In this document: positions 1 through 9,109 of the stretch, piece after piece
Layout of the letters: every line of letters begins with the position of its first letter
How positions within the stretch are numbered: the first letter of the stretch is position 1
Source of the DNA: Wenzhouxiangella marina
Lineage (GTDB): Bacteria > Pseudomonadota > Gammaproteobacteria > Xanthomonadales > Wenzhouxiangellaceae
Assembly: GCF_001187785.1 (NCBI RefSeq)
Contig: NZ_CP012154.1
Location: 1,792,501 to 1,856,500, forward strand
Reading direction: 5' to 3'
Length of the DNA: 64,000 bases
The notes under the pieces: generated by a model
Databases searched by the model: none
Told to the model about the DNA's origin: nothing
The model's input: only the letters and a program-made list of their open reading frames with translations
Program-made: the position numbers and the translations under genes

Positions 1-556
1 CGCCCATGCCGATGACGCCCACCTTGTGGCCAGTTCCGATACCGAAGTGGCGCAGCGGTGAGTAGGTGGTGATGCCGGCGCAGAGCAGGGGAGCCGCAGC
101 GGCCGGATCCAGTGCATCCGGGACGTGCAGTACGAAGCGGTCGCTGACCACGATGTGTTCGGAATAGCCGCCGTAGGTCCGGGTGCCGTCGTGGCGATCC
201 TCGCCGTTGTAGGTCACCGTGGGGCCTTGCTCGCAGTACTGCTCCAGGCCTTCGTCGCAGGAAGCGCATTCACGACAGCTGTCGACCAGGCAGCCGACAC
301 CGACCCGGTCGCCGGCCTTGAAGCCCGTCACTTCCGAGCCGACGGCGGTCACGGTGCCGATGATCTCGTGGCCGGGCACGACCGGGTAGAGCGTGCCACC
401 CCAGTCGTTCTCGACGAAATGGATGTCCGTGTGGCAGATGCCGCAGTAGTCGATATCGATGGCGACATCGTCAGGACGCAGCTCGCGGCGGGGGATCGGC
501 ATCGGGGCGACACCCGAGCTTTCTGACTGGGCGGCATAGGCGCGGACTTCGGGCAT
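1..556 (-). CDS. Zinc-dependent alcohol dehydrogenase (YahK/cinnamyl-alcohol type), C-terminus beyond window
   Basis: Medium-chain NAD(P)-dependent alcohol/aldehyde dehydrogenase; the first 185 residues are visible and the rest lies before base 1. Starting at the ATG at 556 (AGGAG eight bases upstream), the protein begins MPEVRAYAAQ. Catalytic zinc ligands are Cys38 and His63 (CGICHTD, then PGHE) and Cys149. The structural-zinc cysteines are Cys94, 97, 100 and 108. The Rossmann glycine motif starts near residue 172 and is cut by the window edge. The family oxidises or reduces primary alcohols and aldehydes with NADP(H); the true substrate is unknown. It is transcribed alone, away from the lipase-like gene that ends 62 bases upstream on the same strand, and has its own candidate -10 box. 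Family call is firm, substrate is not. Confidence 0.9.
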   Translation of the reverse strand, partial: MPEVRAYAAQSESSGVAPMPIPRRELRPDDVAIDIDYCGICHTDIHFVENDWGGTLYPVVPGHEIIGTVTAVGSEVTGFKAGDRVGVGCLVDSCRECASCDEGLEQYCEQGPTVTYNGEDRHDGTRTYGGYSEHIVVSDRFVLHVPDALDPAAAAPLLCAGITTYSPLRHFGIGTGHKVGVIGMG

Positions 557-584
557 GGTGGGACTCCTGATGATTGACGAAAAC

Positions 585-613
585 AGTATAGGGTGTGAAC
601 GGTGAATTGCCTT
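585..613 (-). promoter_or_regulatory. Candidate promoter of the alcohol dehydrogenase gene
   Basis: Read on the minus strand there is a TATACT -10 box at 590-585, about 29 bases before the ATG at 556. The -35 position (613-608, AAGGCA) is poor. The short distance to a good ribosome binding site supports it; the weak -35 does not. Confidence 0.35.
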
Positions 614-618
614 CAGCG

Positions 619-1623
619 CTAATCGAGCAGCGATTCAATTTGCGCGAGGGTCCAGGCGATGCCGGGTGGTCGACCGTCATACATCGGGCCACTGACCAGC
701 AGACCGCGATGGCTCGCCTGCACCAGGTCCGGTGAGGGTGACCCAGGAAAGGCCAGTGAGGCGACGGGGACCACGCCGTCGCCGAGACCCTCTCCGCTCT
801 CGCGCAGCCAGGCGGCGAAGCCGTCCGCCCAGCCGCTGTGGCCGGTGGCCTCGTCCAGGTTGGCCAGGCTGGCCTGCAGTTGTTCCGGCGGCGGGGTGAG
901 GCGGCCGCCGAGAATCGCCAAGGGGATCGTTTGGGGCCAGCTTCTTCGGTTCAGTTCGCGCAGGAAGTGGCTGTCGGGGCGCAGATCGATCTTGGCTGCG
1001 CCGGTACCATCGCGCAGACCGGCAAACAGGGCGAAGTCGCCTTGCTCATCATCGCCCAGACGGTCTCGCAGCTCCAGCCAGACGCGGAGCCGAGCCCAGT
1101 CGGAGCCCTGGTTCGGGGTGCCCAGCATCAACACACCGGCCAACTGCGGGCCAGCCGACCAGCTCGGTCCTGAACGGGTGACGAAGTCGCGGATGACCAG
1201 GCCGCCCATGCTGTGCCCGAGGAGCACGACGGGGCGATTGGCCGGCAGCGCCTCCCAGTGCATCGCCAGTAGATCGGCGCTTTCGGAGACCGCCTGGTCA
1301 TTGGGGTAGCGAAACTCGATGGCCTCGTAACCCTCGGAGGTCAGGGCGGGAATGAGTTCAACGAACAGGCCGCCGGGCTCGTCGAGCCCATGCAGCAGTA
1401 CGACCCGGGCGCGTGGCTCATCAGGGGACGGCCGCGGATGGAATCCGACCTCGCTTTCGAGGGGTTGCATGGCTTCGGGAAACCAGCTTTGCAACTGCGC
1501 CTGGGCCTGGCTTCTGAGCCAGTGTTCCTGCTGTGGCTGCGATTCGGCCCAGAGCACCCAGAAGCTGCTAGCCAGCAGGCCGATGGCCAGGAACAGCAGC
1601 AGGCGTCGGCGCCAGCGCTTCAA
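619..1623 (-). CDS. Membrane-anchored or exported alpha/beta-hydrolase (lipase/esterase-like)
   Basis: 334-residue alpha/beta-hydrolase. An N-terminal basic stretch and a hydrophobic segment (residues about 8-25) predict a signal anchor or signal peptide, so the enzyme probably acts in the periplasm. The oxyanion-hole HG lies near residue 78, the nucleophile elbow is GHSMGG at 136-141 (Ser138), and late Asp (GDGVVP) and His (ASHRG) residues complete a plausible triad. The start is a TTG that overlaps the TGA of the upstream mtfA by four bases (TTGA), indicating translational coupling. PGAP1-like esterases and triacylglycerol lipases share this layout; substrate unknown. Confidence 0.75.
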   Translation of the reverse strand: MKRWRRRLLLFLAIGLLASSFWVLWAESQPQQEHWLRSQAQAQLQSWFPEAMQPLESEVGFHPRPSPDEPRARVVLLHGLDEPGGLFVELIPALTSEGYEAIEFRYPNDQAVSESADLLAMHWEALPANRPVVLLGHSMGGLVIRDFVTRSGPSWSAGPQLAGVLMLGTPNQGSDWARLRVWLELRDRLGDDEQGDFALFAGLRDGTGAAKIDLRPDSHFLRELNRRSWPQTIPLAILGGRLTPPPEQLQASLANLDEATGHSGWADGFAAWLRESGEGLGDGVVPVASLAFPGSPSPDLVQASHRGLLVSGPMYDGRPPGIAWTLAQIESLLD

Positions 1624-2441
1624 GCGACCGGCTCGCGCCAGTGAATCGGATCGAGGCCGTAGCAGTGGCGCATCAGGGCGTAGAGTTCCGGGTGATGCTC
1701 GTGGAGATGGCCCGGTTCTTCGAAGAAGGTCTCGGTCAGAACGGCGAAGAACTCGGCGGGATTGGTGGCGCCGTAGGGATCGATCACGGTTGGCAGATGC
1801 CGGTCGACCCGGGAGACGTGATCTTCGAATTCACGCTGCATGACTCGCGCCCAACGCGCGGCTTCCGGCCCGCTGCCGAACAGCGGGGCCCCGTCGACCT
1901 GACCATCCATGTCATCGAGCTTGTGGGCAAATTCATGGAGCACGACGTTGTGCCCGTCGCGGACATCGAAGGTGCCGTGCAACACCGAGTCCCAGGCCAG
2001 CACCACCGGTCCTCGATGCCAGGACTCGCCGAGGCGATGGTCCTGTTCGATCGATGCGATCACCCCGTCGTAGCTTTCCTGGTCGACGATGAAGGTGCTC
2101 GGGTAGACGTAGATCGACGAGAAATTGGCGTAGAACTGGCCCTTGCGGTTGAGCAGCAGCATGCAGGCATTGCCGGCGATGGTCACTCGGACTTCGTCGT
2201 CGATCTCCTGGCCCTGAAAACCCTGGAAGTCCATGTCGGCAAGAAACACCTGGACGTGGCCATGCAGGCGCGGCTTAAGTTCCTCGGGCAAGCGTCGGTA
2301 GAGCGGCACATTGCGTTCGAGGATGGCCTTCCAATCGGCCGGCAGTTCGGCCGAGAACAGCCTGGCTCGTCGGTAGTGCTTCCAGCGCAGCCAGCCCAGC
2401 CAGAGAACGAAGGCCAGGGCCGCGAAACCGAGGATCTCCAT
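1620..2441 (-). CDS. mtfA: MtfA-family zinc-dependent peptidase
   Basis: 273-residue M90-type metallopeptidase. In Escherichia coli MtfA binds the glucose-PTS repressor Mlc and has aminopeptidase activity. The zinc motif HEFAH sits at 169-173. An N-terminal hydrophobic stretch (residues 3-20) may anchor the protein. The ATG at 2441 is chosen because the TGA of the upstream acyl-CoA synthetase ends at 2443, giving a TGACATG junction; an upstream in-frame Met would lie inside that gene. The downstream hydrolase overlaps by four bases, so the three genes look like one operon. No Mlc or PTS gene is visible here, so the regulatory role is not supported by context. Confidence 0.88.
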   Translation of the reverse strand: MEILGFAALAFVLWLGWLRWKHYRRARLFSAELPADWKAILERNVPLYRRLPEELKPRLHGHVQVFLADMDFQGFQGQEIDDEVRVTIAGNACMLLLNRKGQFYANFSSIYVYPSTFIVDQESYDGVIASIEQDHRLGESWHRGPVVLAWDSVLHGTFDVRDGHNVVLHEFAHKLDDMDGQVDGAPLFGSGPEAARWARVMQREFEDHVSRVDRHLPTVIDPYGATNPAEFFAVLTETFFEEPGHLHEHHPELYALMRHCYGLDPIHWREPVA

Positions 2442-2442
2442 G

Positions 2443-4083
2443 TCAGAGATCCTGCTCGAAGACCACCGGTGATTTCGAACGGTCGAGCAGGGCGCCATAG
2501 CGGGCTTCGATGGCCTGGCGCTTGAGCTTGAGCGTCGGGGTGAGCATCCCGTTTTCCGGTTCCCAGCTGTCCTTGATGACGATCAACTGGCCCAGGCGCT
2601 CGTGCGGTTCGAGCTCCAGGTTGACGGCTCGGCGCGTGGCCTCCAGTTCGGCTTCGAGGAAGGCCCGGTCGCTCGGGGCGGTCTCGGCGAGCTGGATCAG
2701 CGCGGACGGCTGACTCAGGTTGGTGCCGAGGACGCAGGCCAGCTCGATGTGGTCGTTTCTGGCCAGCAGGCTCTCGATCGGCACGGGCGCGATGTATTTC
2801 CCCTTGGTGGTCTTGAACTGTTCCTTGACCCGACCGGTGATGTGCACCCAGCCTTCGTCGTCGACGGACGCCTGGTCACCGGTATGGAAGAAGCCGTCGT
2901 CCGTCATGGCCTCGGCGGTCGCCTCGTCCGCCTTGTAATAGCCCTGCATCAGGCAGGGGCATCGGATCAGCAATTCCTGCGCGTCGCTGACGTCGAGTTC
3001 GACACCAGGCAGCGCCTGGCCGATCGTTCCGTACTTCGGCGTCTTTCCGGCCGGCAGGGAGGTGCCGTAGGCGAAGGTCTCGGTCATGCCCCAGCCTTCG
3101 TGGATGGGCACGTCCAGCGCGTCCCACCATTCCAGCAGGGACACCGCGATCGGCGCGCTGCCGCTGGCGAACCAGCGGGCCTGATCGAGGCCCAGTCCGC
3201 GCTTGATCTTGCGCTTGACCAGGCCGCCGATCAGCGGCAGGCCGAGCAGCCGGTCCAGCTTGCGCTGGGGCAGCTTTTCCAGCACGCCGATCTGGAATTT
3301 CTTCCACAGGCGCGGCACGGAACCGAACAGGGTCGGTCGCGCGTGGGCCAGATCTTCCATGAAGGTCTCGATGGATTCGACGAAATACAGGGTGCTTTCG
3401 GAATAGAAACTGCTGGCCTCGACGTAGGCGCGCTCGGTGCAGTGCGAGAGCGGCAGGTAGGAGAGCACGCGATCGCCGGGCTGGACGCCGAGGGCGGCGG
3501 GCAGATTCTGGCCGACCCAGGAGAAATTGCCATGGCTGTGCATTGCCCCCTTCGGCGCTCCGGTGCTCCCGGAGGTGTAGAGCAGGGTGGCCAGGTCGGC
3601 GTCGTCCCGGGCCTGGAGCTGGAAGCGGCCGGCGTCGGCCTCGCGAAGCACGCTTTCCCACTGCAGTTCACCGACGGCCTCGTCGTAGGGCATGGCCAGG
3701 GTCCGCAGGCCCTTCGGCAGCTCACGAAGTTGTTCTTCCGGATCATCGATCTTGCCCACGATCAGCAAGCTGGCTTCGCTGTGCTCGAGGATCTGCTGGA
3801 TCGTTCGTGCATTGGCGGTCGGATAGACCGGCACGCTGACCAGCCCCGCCAGGATGATCGCCAGATCCGCCAGCACCCAGTGGGCGCAGTTGCGGGAAAT
3901 GATGCCGACTCGATCGCCCGGCTCCAGGCCGAGATCGGCCAGGGCGACGGCCATTTGTCGAGCCTCCTGGACCGCCTGGGACCAGGTCCACTGGCGCCAG
4001 CTCCGATTCACCGGCTGGCATAGGTAGGGCTGGCCAGGGCTCGCTTGGGCCCGGTGCAGAATCTGTGCCTGGATGCTTCGCAT
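2443..4083 (-). CDS. Long-chain acyl-CoA synthetase (AMP-binding)
   Basis: 546-residue adenylate-forming enzyme that activates a fatty acid to acyl-AMP and then acyl-CoA. The AMP-binding P-loop motif (LLYTSGSTGAPKG) lies at about 167-179. A later GWGMTETFAYG stretch and an HTGD/GRVKEQFKT region match the adenine-binding, hinge and C-terminal motifs of the FAA1/FadD group. The start ATG at 4083 leaves about 100 bases to the divergent DUF1801 gene. First gene of an apparent operon with mtfA and the lipase-like gene, which would fit uptake and activation of fatty acids released outside the cytoplasm (inference). Chain-length preference cannot be read from sequence. Confidence 0.9.
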   Translation of the reverse strand: MRSIQAQILHRAQASPGQPYLCQPVNRSWRQWTWSQAVQEARQMAVALADLGLEPGDRVGIISRNCAHWVLADLAIILAGLVSVPVYPTANARTIQQILEHSEASLLIVGKIDDPEEQLRELPKGLRTLAMPYDEAVGELQWESVLREADAGRFQLQARDDADLATLLYTSGSTGAPKGAMHSHGNFSWVGQNLPAALGVQPGDRVLSYLPLSHCTERAYVEASSFYSESTLYFVESIETFMEDLAHARPTLFGSVPRLWKKFQIGVLEKLPQRKLDRLLGLPLIGGLVKRKIKRGLGLDQARWFASGSAPIAVSLLEWWDALDVPIHEGWGMTETFAYGTSLPAGKTPKYGTIGQALPGVELDVSDAQELLIRCPCLMQGYYKADEATAEAMTDDGFFHTGDQASVDDEGWVHITGRVKEQFKTTKGKYIAPVPIESLLARNDHIELACVLGTNLSQPSALIQLAETAPSDRAFLEAELEATRRAVNLELEPHERLGQLIVIKDSWEPENGMLTPTLKLKRQAIEARYGALLDRSKSPVVFEQDL

Positions 4084-4185
4084 GCTGGCGGTCCTTGGGA
4101 TCAGCCCCTAAATTAGCATGCAGGCAGGGAGTTGGTGCCTTCACACGCTACACTTGGCTCAGGTGATGCCTGCAAGGACCGTCGC

Positions 4186-4605
4186 ATGAGCCAGAACAAG
4201 ACTCGGGCGAGCGAGGCCGATGTGCTGGCCTGCGTCGATGCCCTGGACGACCCCGTGCAGCGGGAGGACAGTCGGAATCTGATCGAACGGATGCAGCGCT
4301 TCAGCGGCCAGCCCCCGGTGCTCTGGGGAGATCGCATCATTGGCTTCGGGCGATACCGCTACCGCTATTCCAGTGGAAGGGAGGGCGAGTGGCCGCGAAT
4401 CGGCTTCGCGCCGCGCAAGGGCCAGCTGGTGCTCTACCTGATGGACGGTTTCGAGGATCAAGCCGATCTGCTGGATCGACTGGGCAAGGTTCGAACCGGC
4501 AAGAGCTGTCTGTACATCAAACGCCTGGAGCAGATCGATCTGGAGGTTCTCGATGCCATGAACGAGCGCTCGCTGGACGTGATGCAGTCACGCTATCCTG
4601 AATGA
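4186..4605 (+). CDS. DUF1801 (YdhG-like) protein
   Basis: 139-residue cytoplasmic protein of the DUF1801 family, recognised from the patterns LWGDRIIGFGRY, RIGFAPRKGQLVLYL and LGKVRTGKSCLYIKRL. Its biochemical function is not established. The ATG at 4186 has an AAGGA about eight bases upstream; longer in-frame starts lack one. Its TGA overlaps by four bases an in-frame ATG at 4602 of the next gene, although I prefer a later start for that gene. Confidence 0.8.
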   Translation: MSQNKTRASEADVLACVDALDDPVQREDSRNLIERMQRFSGQPPVLWGDRIIGFGRYRYRYSSGREGEWPRIGFAPRKGQLVLYLMDGFEDQADLLDRLGKVRTGKSCLYIKRLEQIDLEVLDAMNERSLDVMQSRYPE

Positions 4606-4625
4606 AGTCTCTGCGAGGTTATTCC

Positions 4626-5945
4626 ATGCACAAGTCAATCACTGCCTGCCTCGGCGTTCTGCTGCTCGCGTCGATTTCCGCTTCGTCCGTTCTCGCGCTG
4701 GATGCCGCCGAGTTGGCCGAGGAAGTCAACGCGGACGTGATCGAGTGGCGACGCGATATCCATCAGAATCCGGAACTGGGGAATCGAGAGTTCCGGACCC
4801 AGGCGCTGGTCGCCGAGCACATGGAATCGCTGGGCCTGGAGGTGCGCACCGATCTCGGTCATACGGGCGTCGTGGGCATTCTCCGCGGTGGTCGGCCGGG
4901 TCCGCGGATCGCCCTGCGAGCGGACATGGACGCGCTGCCGGTGACCGAACAGGTCGATCTGCCGTTCGCGTCGACCGTGACCACGGAGTTTCGAGGCCAG
5001 ACCACGGGCGTGATGCACGCCTGTGGTCATGACGCGCACACGGCCATCCTGATGGGCGTGGCTCAGGCCCTGGCCAGCCGCAGGAGCGAGCTGTCGGGCG
5101 AGGTGATGTTCATCTTCCAGCCCGCCGAGGAAGGGCCGCCCGAGGGCGAAGAAGGCGGTGCCTCGCTGATGATCGAGCAGGGTCTGTTCGAGGATTTCCT
5201 GCCCGAAGCGGTGTTCGGGCTGCACGTGATCGCGGGCATCCCCTCCAACGTCATCGCGCTGCGCTCCGGGCCCTTCATGGCCGCGGCGGACAGCTTCCGC
5301 ATCGTGGTTCGAGGCCGGCAGACGCACGGCTCGCGGCCCTGGGGCGGCGTCGACCCGATCGTCGCCGCGGCGGATATCGTCTCCACCGCGCAGACCGTGG
5401 TCAGTCGCAAGTCGGATCTGACACGAGCGCCCGTGGTCGTCAGCTTCGGTGCGATCCAGGGCGGCATTCGTCAGAACATCATCCCGGACCAGGTTGAGTT
5501 GATCGGCACCATCAGGACCTTCGAAGAGGACATGCGTGCCCGGGTCTTCGAGGAGCTCGAACGTATCGCCCGGCAGGTGGCCGCTGCCCATGGGGCCGAG
5601 GTCGACACGGAGATTCCCTGGATGAGCGGCTATCCCGTCACCCGCAACGATCCTGCGCTGACCGCGCGCATGTGGCCTACCCTGGAGCGTGTGGCCGAGG
5701 GTCGCGTGATCGAGATCCCGGCGATCACGGGTGCGGAGGATTTCTCCGAGTACGGCAAGCACGCACCGGCGATGTTCATCTTCGTCGGGGCGACACCGCC
5801 CGACCAGGATCCGACGAACGTGCCCAGCAATCATTCGCCCCTGTTCTTCCTGGACGAGGACGCCCTGCTGCTGGGGACCCGGGCCTTGCTCGGCCTGAGT
5901 CTCGACTATCTGCAGCCGCCCGAGCCAGCCGATTCCGCACCGTAA
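4626..5945 (+). CDS. Secreted M20-family amidohydrolase (hippurate/N-acyl-amino-acid hydrolase type)
   Basis: 439-residue metallopeptidase-fold hydrolase that removes acyl groups from N-acyl amino acids or related amides. A signal peptide (MHKSITACLGVLLLASISAS, cleavage near residue 24) argues for the ATG at 4626, which also has GAGG eight bases upstream; an ATG at 4602 is possible but would put eight extra residues before the signal. Metal-site motifs are HACGHDAHTA (131-140) and PAEEG (166-170), with a late TGAEDFSEYG. The lid/dimerisation insert is present and the length is usual. It is one of several exported hydrolases in the window. The JmjC-type gene starts 26 bases downstream and is probably cotranscribed. 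Confidence 0.9.
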   Translation: MHKSITACLGVLLLASISASSVLALDAAELAEEVNADVIEWRRDIHQNPELGNREFRTQALVAEHMESLGLEVRTDLGHTGVVGILRGGRPGPRIALRADMDALPVTEQVDLPFASTVTTEFRGQTTGVMHACGHDAHTAILMGVAQALASRRSELSGEVMFIFQPAEEGPPEGEEGGASLMIEQGLFEDFLPEAVFGLHVIAGIPSNVIALRSGPFMAAADSFRIVVRGRQTHGSRPWGGVDPIVAAADIVSTAQTVVSRKSDLTRAPVVVSFGAIQGGIRQNIIPDQVELIGTIRTFEEDMRARVFEELERIARQVAAAHGAEVDTEIPWMSGYPVTRNDPALTARMWPTLERVAEGRVIEIPAITGAEDFSEYGKHAPAMFIFVGATPPDQDPTNVPSNHSPLFFLDEDALLLGTRALLGLSLDYLQPPEPADSAP

Positions 5946-5971
5946 GGCCTCGTGAAAGGAGTGGCCGTTTG

Positions 5972-6838
5972 ATGGAATTGACGAACGTCGAGCGTCGCTC
6001 AGCCCTTACGGCCGCTGCCTTCCAGGCCGAGTTCAAGCAACCGGAGCGCCCGGTGGTGCTCAGCGACCTGACCCGCGACTGGCCGGCGCGCGAGAAGTGG
6101 GGCCCGGGTTATCTGCGCGCCATTGCCGGCGATCGCGTGGTGCCGCTCTATGACAGTCAGCCCTCGAGGGGCCGCAAGCATCAGCATGCACCTGCCGCCC
6201 GCCTCAGTCTGTCGGAGTACATCGCTCGCCTGGAGCGGGGCGAAAACGATCTGCGCCTGTTCTTCTTCAATTTCCTGAAGGAGATTCCCGCGCTCACGGA
6301 GGATTTCAGCTACCCGGAACTGGGCCTGAAGTTCTTTCGCAGGTTGCCCGTGCTGTTCATGGGCGGGAAGGGCGCCCGTGTTCAGCTGCACTTCGATATC
6401 GATCTCGCCGACATCCTGCTCTGCCACTTCGGCGGACCGAAGCGGGTCGTGCTCTTTGCCCCCGATCAGACCCCTTGCCTGTACCGCGTCCCGTTTTCCT
6501 TCAGCGCCCTGTTCGATGCCGGTATCGATCCACCGGACTACGAGCGCTTTCCTGCCCTGCGTCACGCCAGGGGGCAGGAGGCGCTTCTCGAACACGGCGA
6601 TGCGCTCTACATCCCGCCGGGCTATTGGCATTACATTCGCTACGAGGACATCGGCTTTTCGATGTCCCTGCGCGCCTTCCCGCGTCGGCCGGGCAATCTG
6701 GCGAAGATGATCTACAACCTGGCCGTATTGCGCAGCATCGAGGGCCTGATGCGCAGATTCATCGGCCAGGGCTGGAACGATCGAAATGAGCGCCTGGCCG
6801 TTGAACGCACGCACCGTGCCCTGGGCCTGCCTGGTTAG
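5972..6838 (+). CDS. Cupin-like JmjC-domain protein (Fe(II)/2-oxoglutarate hydroxylase-like)
   Basis: 288-residue cupin_8/JmjC-type protein. The metal-binding triad is complete: His140 and Asp142 (QLHFD) and His220 (IPPGYWH). Factor-inhibiting-HIF-like enzymes with this layout hydroxylate protein or ribosomal side chains using Fe(II), O2 and 2-oxoglutarate; the substrate here is unknown. ATG at 5972 is preceded by AAAGGAG at 5955-5961. No signal peptide, so it should be cytosolic even though its neighbour is exported. Confidence 0.82.
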   Translation: MELTNVERRSALTAAAFQAEFKQPERPVVLSDLTRDWPAREKWGPGYLRAIAGDRVVPLYDSQPSRGRKHQHAPAARLSLSEYIARLERGENDLRLFFFNFLKEIPALTEDFSYPELGLKFFRRLPVLFMGGKGARVQLHFDIDLADILLCHFGGPKRVVLFAPDQTPCLYRVPFSFSALFDAGIDPPDYERFPALRHARGQEALLEHGDALYIPPGYWHYIRYEDIGFSMSLRAFPRRPGNLAKMIYNLAVLRSIEGLMRRFIGQGWNDRNERLAVERTHRALGLPG

Positions 6839-6931
6839 CGCTTCTCGATCGCGTCGCCAGGCGATGGCACGCAAGGTCCGGGATTTCCGTTCAACCACAC
6901 AGGCCTTTCCTTGCTTTCAGGAGCACCTCAC

Positions 6932-9037
6932 ATGTCCTTTTGTCGTGTACTGCGACTGCCGTTCGCGGACTTTCATCTGCTATTCGGTCTGGCGCTCGTC
7001 TCGTCGCTCGTTTCGGAAGCCGCCGGAGTCACCCGGACCTGGCCGGGTGCTGCGCCTTGCAATGGCACGCTGCAAGCCTGCATCGATGCCTCGGCCAACG
7101 ACGATACGGTACTGGTCGCCAGCAATGGCCCGATCGATGAGACGCTGACGATCAACAAGCGTCTGAATCTGCACCGAGCACCAGGCTTTCTGCCAAGGTT
7201 CTCCGAAGGTCGCTCGATCACGACAGGACCATCGGCCTGGCGTCTGAGCATCGACGGCCTGCGCTTTACCGGCGGCAGTATCCTGGCCAATCCGGCGGGC
7301 CCGGCGGAGATCGAATTCATCAACAATGTCTTCGAAGCAGGCGCTCAGGGCGGCGGACGAATCCAGATCCTGAACAACAACGTGAACCATTCGCTGTCGC
7401 TTCGGATCGAGAACAATCGACTGCTCGATCAGCGACGCACGGACGGCTTTCCCGTCCTCCGGGTGCTCAGTGCGGGCCTGACCACCGGCCGGATCGCTTT
7501 CAACCACATCGAGGCCCCCGAAGTGCTGTCGGGTCGGGGCATCGACCTGGATCTGGGGCCCAGCCTCAGCAGCAGCGTGGCGGTCTTCAACAATCGGATC
7601 CTCGGGGGCTTCGAAGAGGCCGCGATCCATCTGGGCTCCGATGAAGCCCTGATCACCGGCAGCTTCAGCAGTCTTGTCGTGCGTGCCATCGGCAATGTCC
7701 TCAGCTGCCCGGGACGGAACATCGGTGAGACCGTCGGGATTCGCTTCGCCACCCGCTTCGCCGCGACCTATACCGTGCAGTTCCTGAACAACACGGTGGT
7801 CGGTTGTTCCGACACCGGCCTCCTCGTGGATTCCGTTGTGGTCGGGAGCGATGTCAGCGGGGTGCTGAGCCAGAATCTCATGGCCGGCAACCTCTATCCG
7901 GCGATCGTCAGCGGCAACTACTCGGCCGACTTCCAGTTCGATCGCAATCTCGTCCATGACAACGGCTTCGTCGGGCTGCCACCGTCAGCGACCAACACGA
8001 TCACCGCGGACCCCCTGCTGTTCTCGCCCGAAATGCCGCGCCCGGGTGCCGGCTCTCCGGCCATCGATGCCGCCAACGCGGCCCTCCTGCAGCTGGTGCT
8101 CGCCCAGGCCGGGCTGCCCCAGGTCGATGCGGACGGCCGTCGGCGAACGATCGGACCCGGACAGTTCGGCCTGGACATCGGCGCCTTCGAGTTCGGTGAC
8201 CGGATTTCCCAGGCAAGCAAGAGCACACCCCCGGGGAACAACCTGATCGAACTCGACCTGCCGGGCGAACCCGGAGCCAGGCCGCAGGTGAGCAAGGTCT
8301 TCAATCCTTCACCCGGGAACAGCGTGGAGAACGCACTGCCGATGGCCGTCTTCGAGCTGGGGGACTGGTTCGCCTACGCCATGGGCGGCACCACTCCTCA
8401 GTCGGCAACGCTGAATCTCTTCGTGCCCGGGGTGCAGAGTGGCTTCGGATCCAACTACCTGCATGTCACGACGGCCGCCAACTCGACAGGCCCCGAGACA
8501 CGTTTGAGCCAGACCTTCCTCAACGGTCGGGGTCCGGATCAGGCCGTGGTCCTGGCCACCGCCGCCTGGCAGGGTGGCACCGAAAACGCTCGCTTCACTG
8601 GCGTGACCTATGTCTGTGATCCGCTCGGCGCGCCGGGCTCACAGTGCTGGGCCGTGACCAATCTTGGGATCGGTGAGGCGATGCCCGAGGGTGTGGGCTT
8701 TCACGTCTATGCACAGGATCCCAGCCCGAATGCCTTTCGCCACCGGGTCGGCCAGAGCGGCTTGAACAATACGCGTCTCGATTATCACCCCATTCTCGGC
8801 AACGATCCCTTGCGTTGCGCCCGGCCTCAGGCCGCGGTCTTCCTGCCCAATTCGGGGCAGGCGGTCAATGCCGCCTGGGACTTCGAACACGATGGGGTGC
8901 GTAGCTGGACGATCTTCAGCTATGGCGGTCCGTTTCCGGCCAGTGCCGAGTTCAATGTCTTCGTCGATCAGCGCGCCTTCGAAGAGTGCGTTCTCAGCCG
9001 TCAGGATTCCCTGTTCGCGGATCGCTTCGAGGGTTGA
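6932..9037 (+). CDS. Secreted parallel beta-helix protein with F-x-D-R-F-E tail
   Basis: 701-residue exported protein of unknown function. A hydrophobic leader covers about the first 33 residues. The N-terminal half is rich in short repeated turns with Asn ladders (LNNNVNHS, IENNRLLD, VFNNRILGG, FLNNTVVG), typical of a pectin-lyase-like right-handed beta-helix. It ends in a GAGSPAIDAAN...DIGAFEFGD segment common in choice-of-anchor beta-helix proteins, followed by a beta-rich C-terminal domain of about 270 residues. The last residues are DSLFADRFEG, the tail shared with three other exported proteins here. ATG at 6932 has AGGAG eight bases upstream; a TTG at 6911 is less likely. No catalytic residues could be assigned. 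Confidence 0.75.
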   Translation: MSFCRVLRLPFADFHLLFGLALVSSLVSEAAGVTRTWPGAAPCNGTLQACIDASANDDTVLVASNGPIDETLTINKRLNLHRAPGFLPRFSEGRSITTGPSAWRLSIDGLRFTGGSILANPAGPAEIEFINNVFEAGAQGGGRIQILNNNVNHSLSLRIENNRLLDQRRTDGFPVLRVLSAGLTTGRIAFNHIEAPEVLSGRGIDLDLGPSLSSSVAVFNNRILGGFEEAAIHLGSDEALITGSFSSLVVRAIGNVLSCPGRNIGETVGIRFATRFAATYTVQFLNNTVVGCSDTGLLVDSVVVGSDVSGVLSQNLMAGNLYPAIVSGNYSADFQFDRNLVHDNGFVGLPPSATNTITADPLLFSPEMPRPGAGSPAIDAANAALLQLVLAQAGLPQVDADGRRRTIGPGQFGLDIGAFEFGDRISQASKSTPPGNNLIELDLPGEPGARPQVSKVFNPSPGNSVENALPMAVFELGDWFAYAMGGTTPQSATLNLFVPGVQSGFGSNYLHVTTAANSTGPETRLSQTFLNGRGPDQAVVLATAAWQGGTENARFTGVTYVCDPLGAPGSQCWAVTNLGIGEAMPEGVGFHVYAQDPSPNAFRHRVGQSGLNNTRLDYHPILGNDPLRCARPQAAVFLPNSGQAVNAAWDFEHDGVRSWTIFSYGGPFPASAEFNVFVDQRAFEECVLSRQDSLFADRFEG

Positions 9038-9050
9038 AACGGGGCCGGTC

Positions 9051-9078
9051 TGTCGGGACGGGCCGGCTCCGATATACT
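9051..9078 (+). promoter_or_regulatory. Candidate promoter of the GtrB-like glycosyltransferase
   Basis: TATACT at 9073-9078 with a weak TGTCGG 16 bases upstream, about 31 bases before the ATG at 9110. Only the -10 box is convincing. Confidence 0.3.
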
Positions 9079-9109
9079 CCGGCCTGTCCCTGGAATCGAG
9101 CCAGACCGC

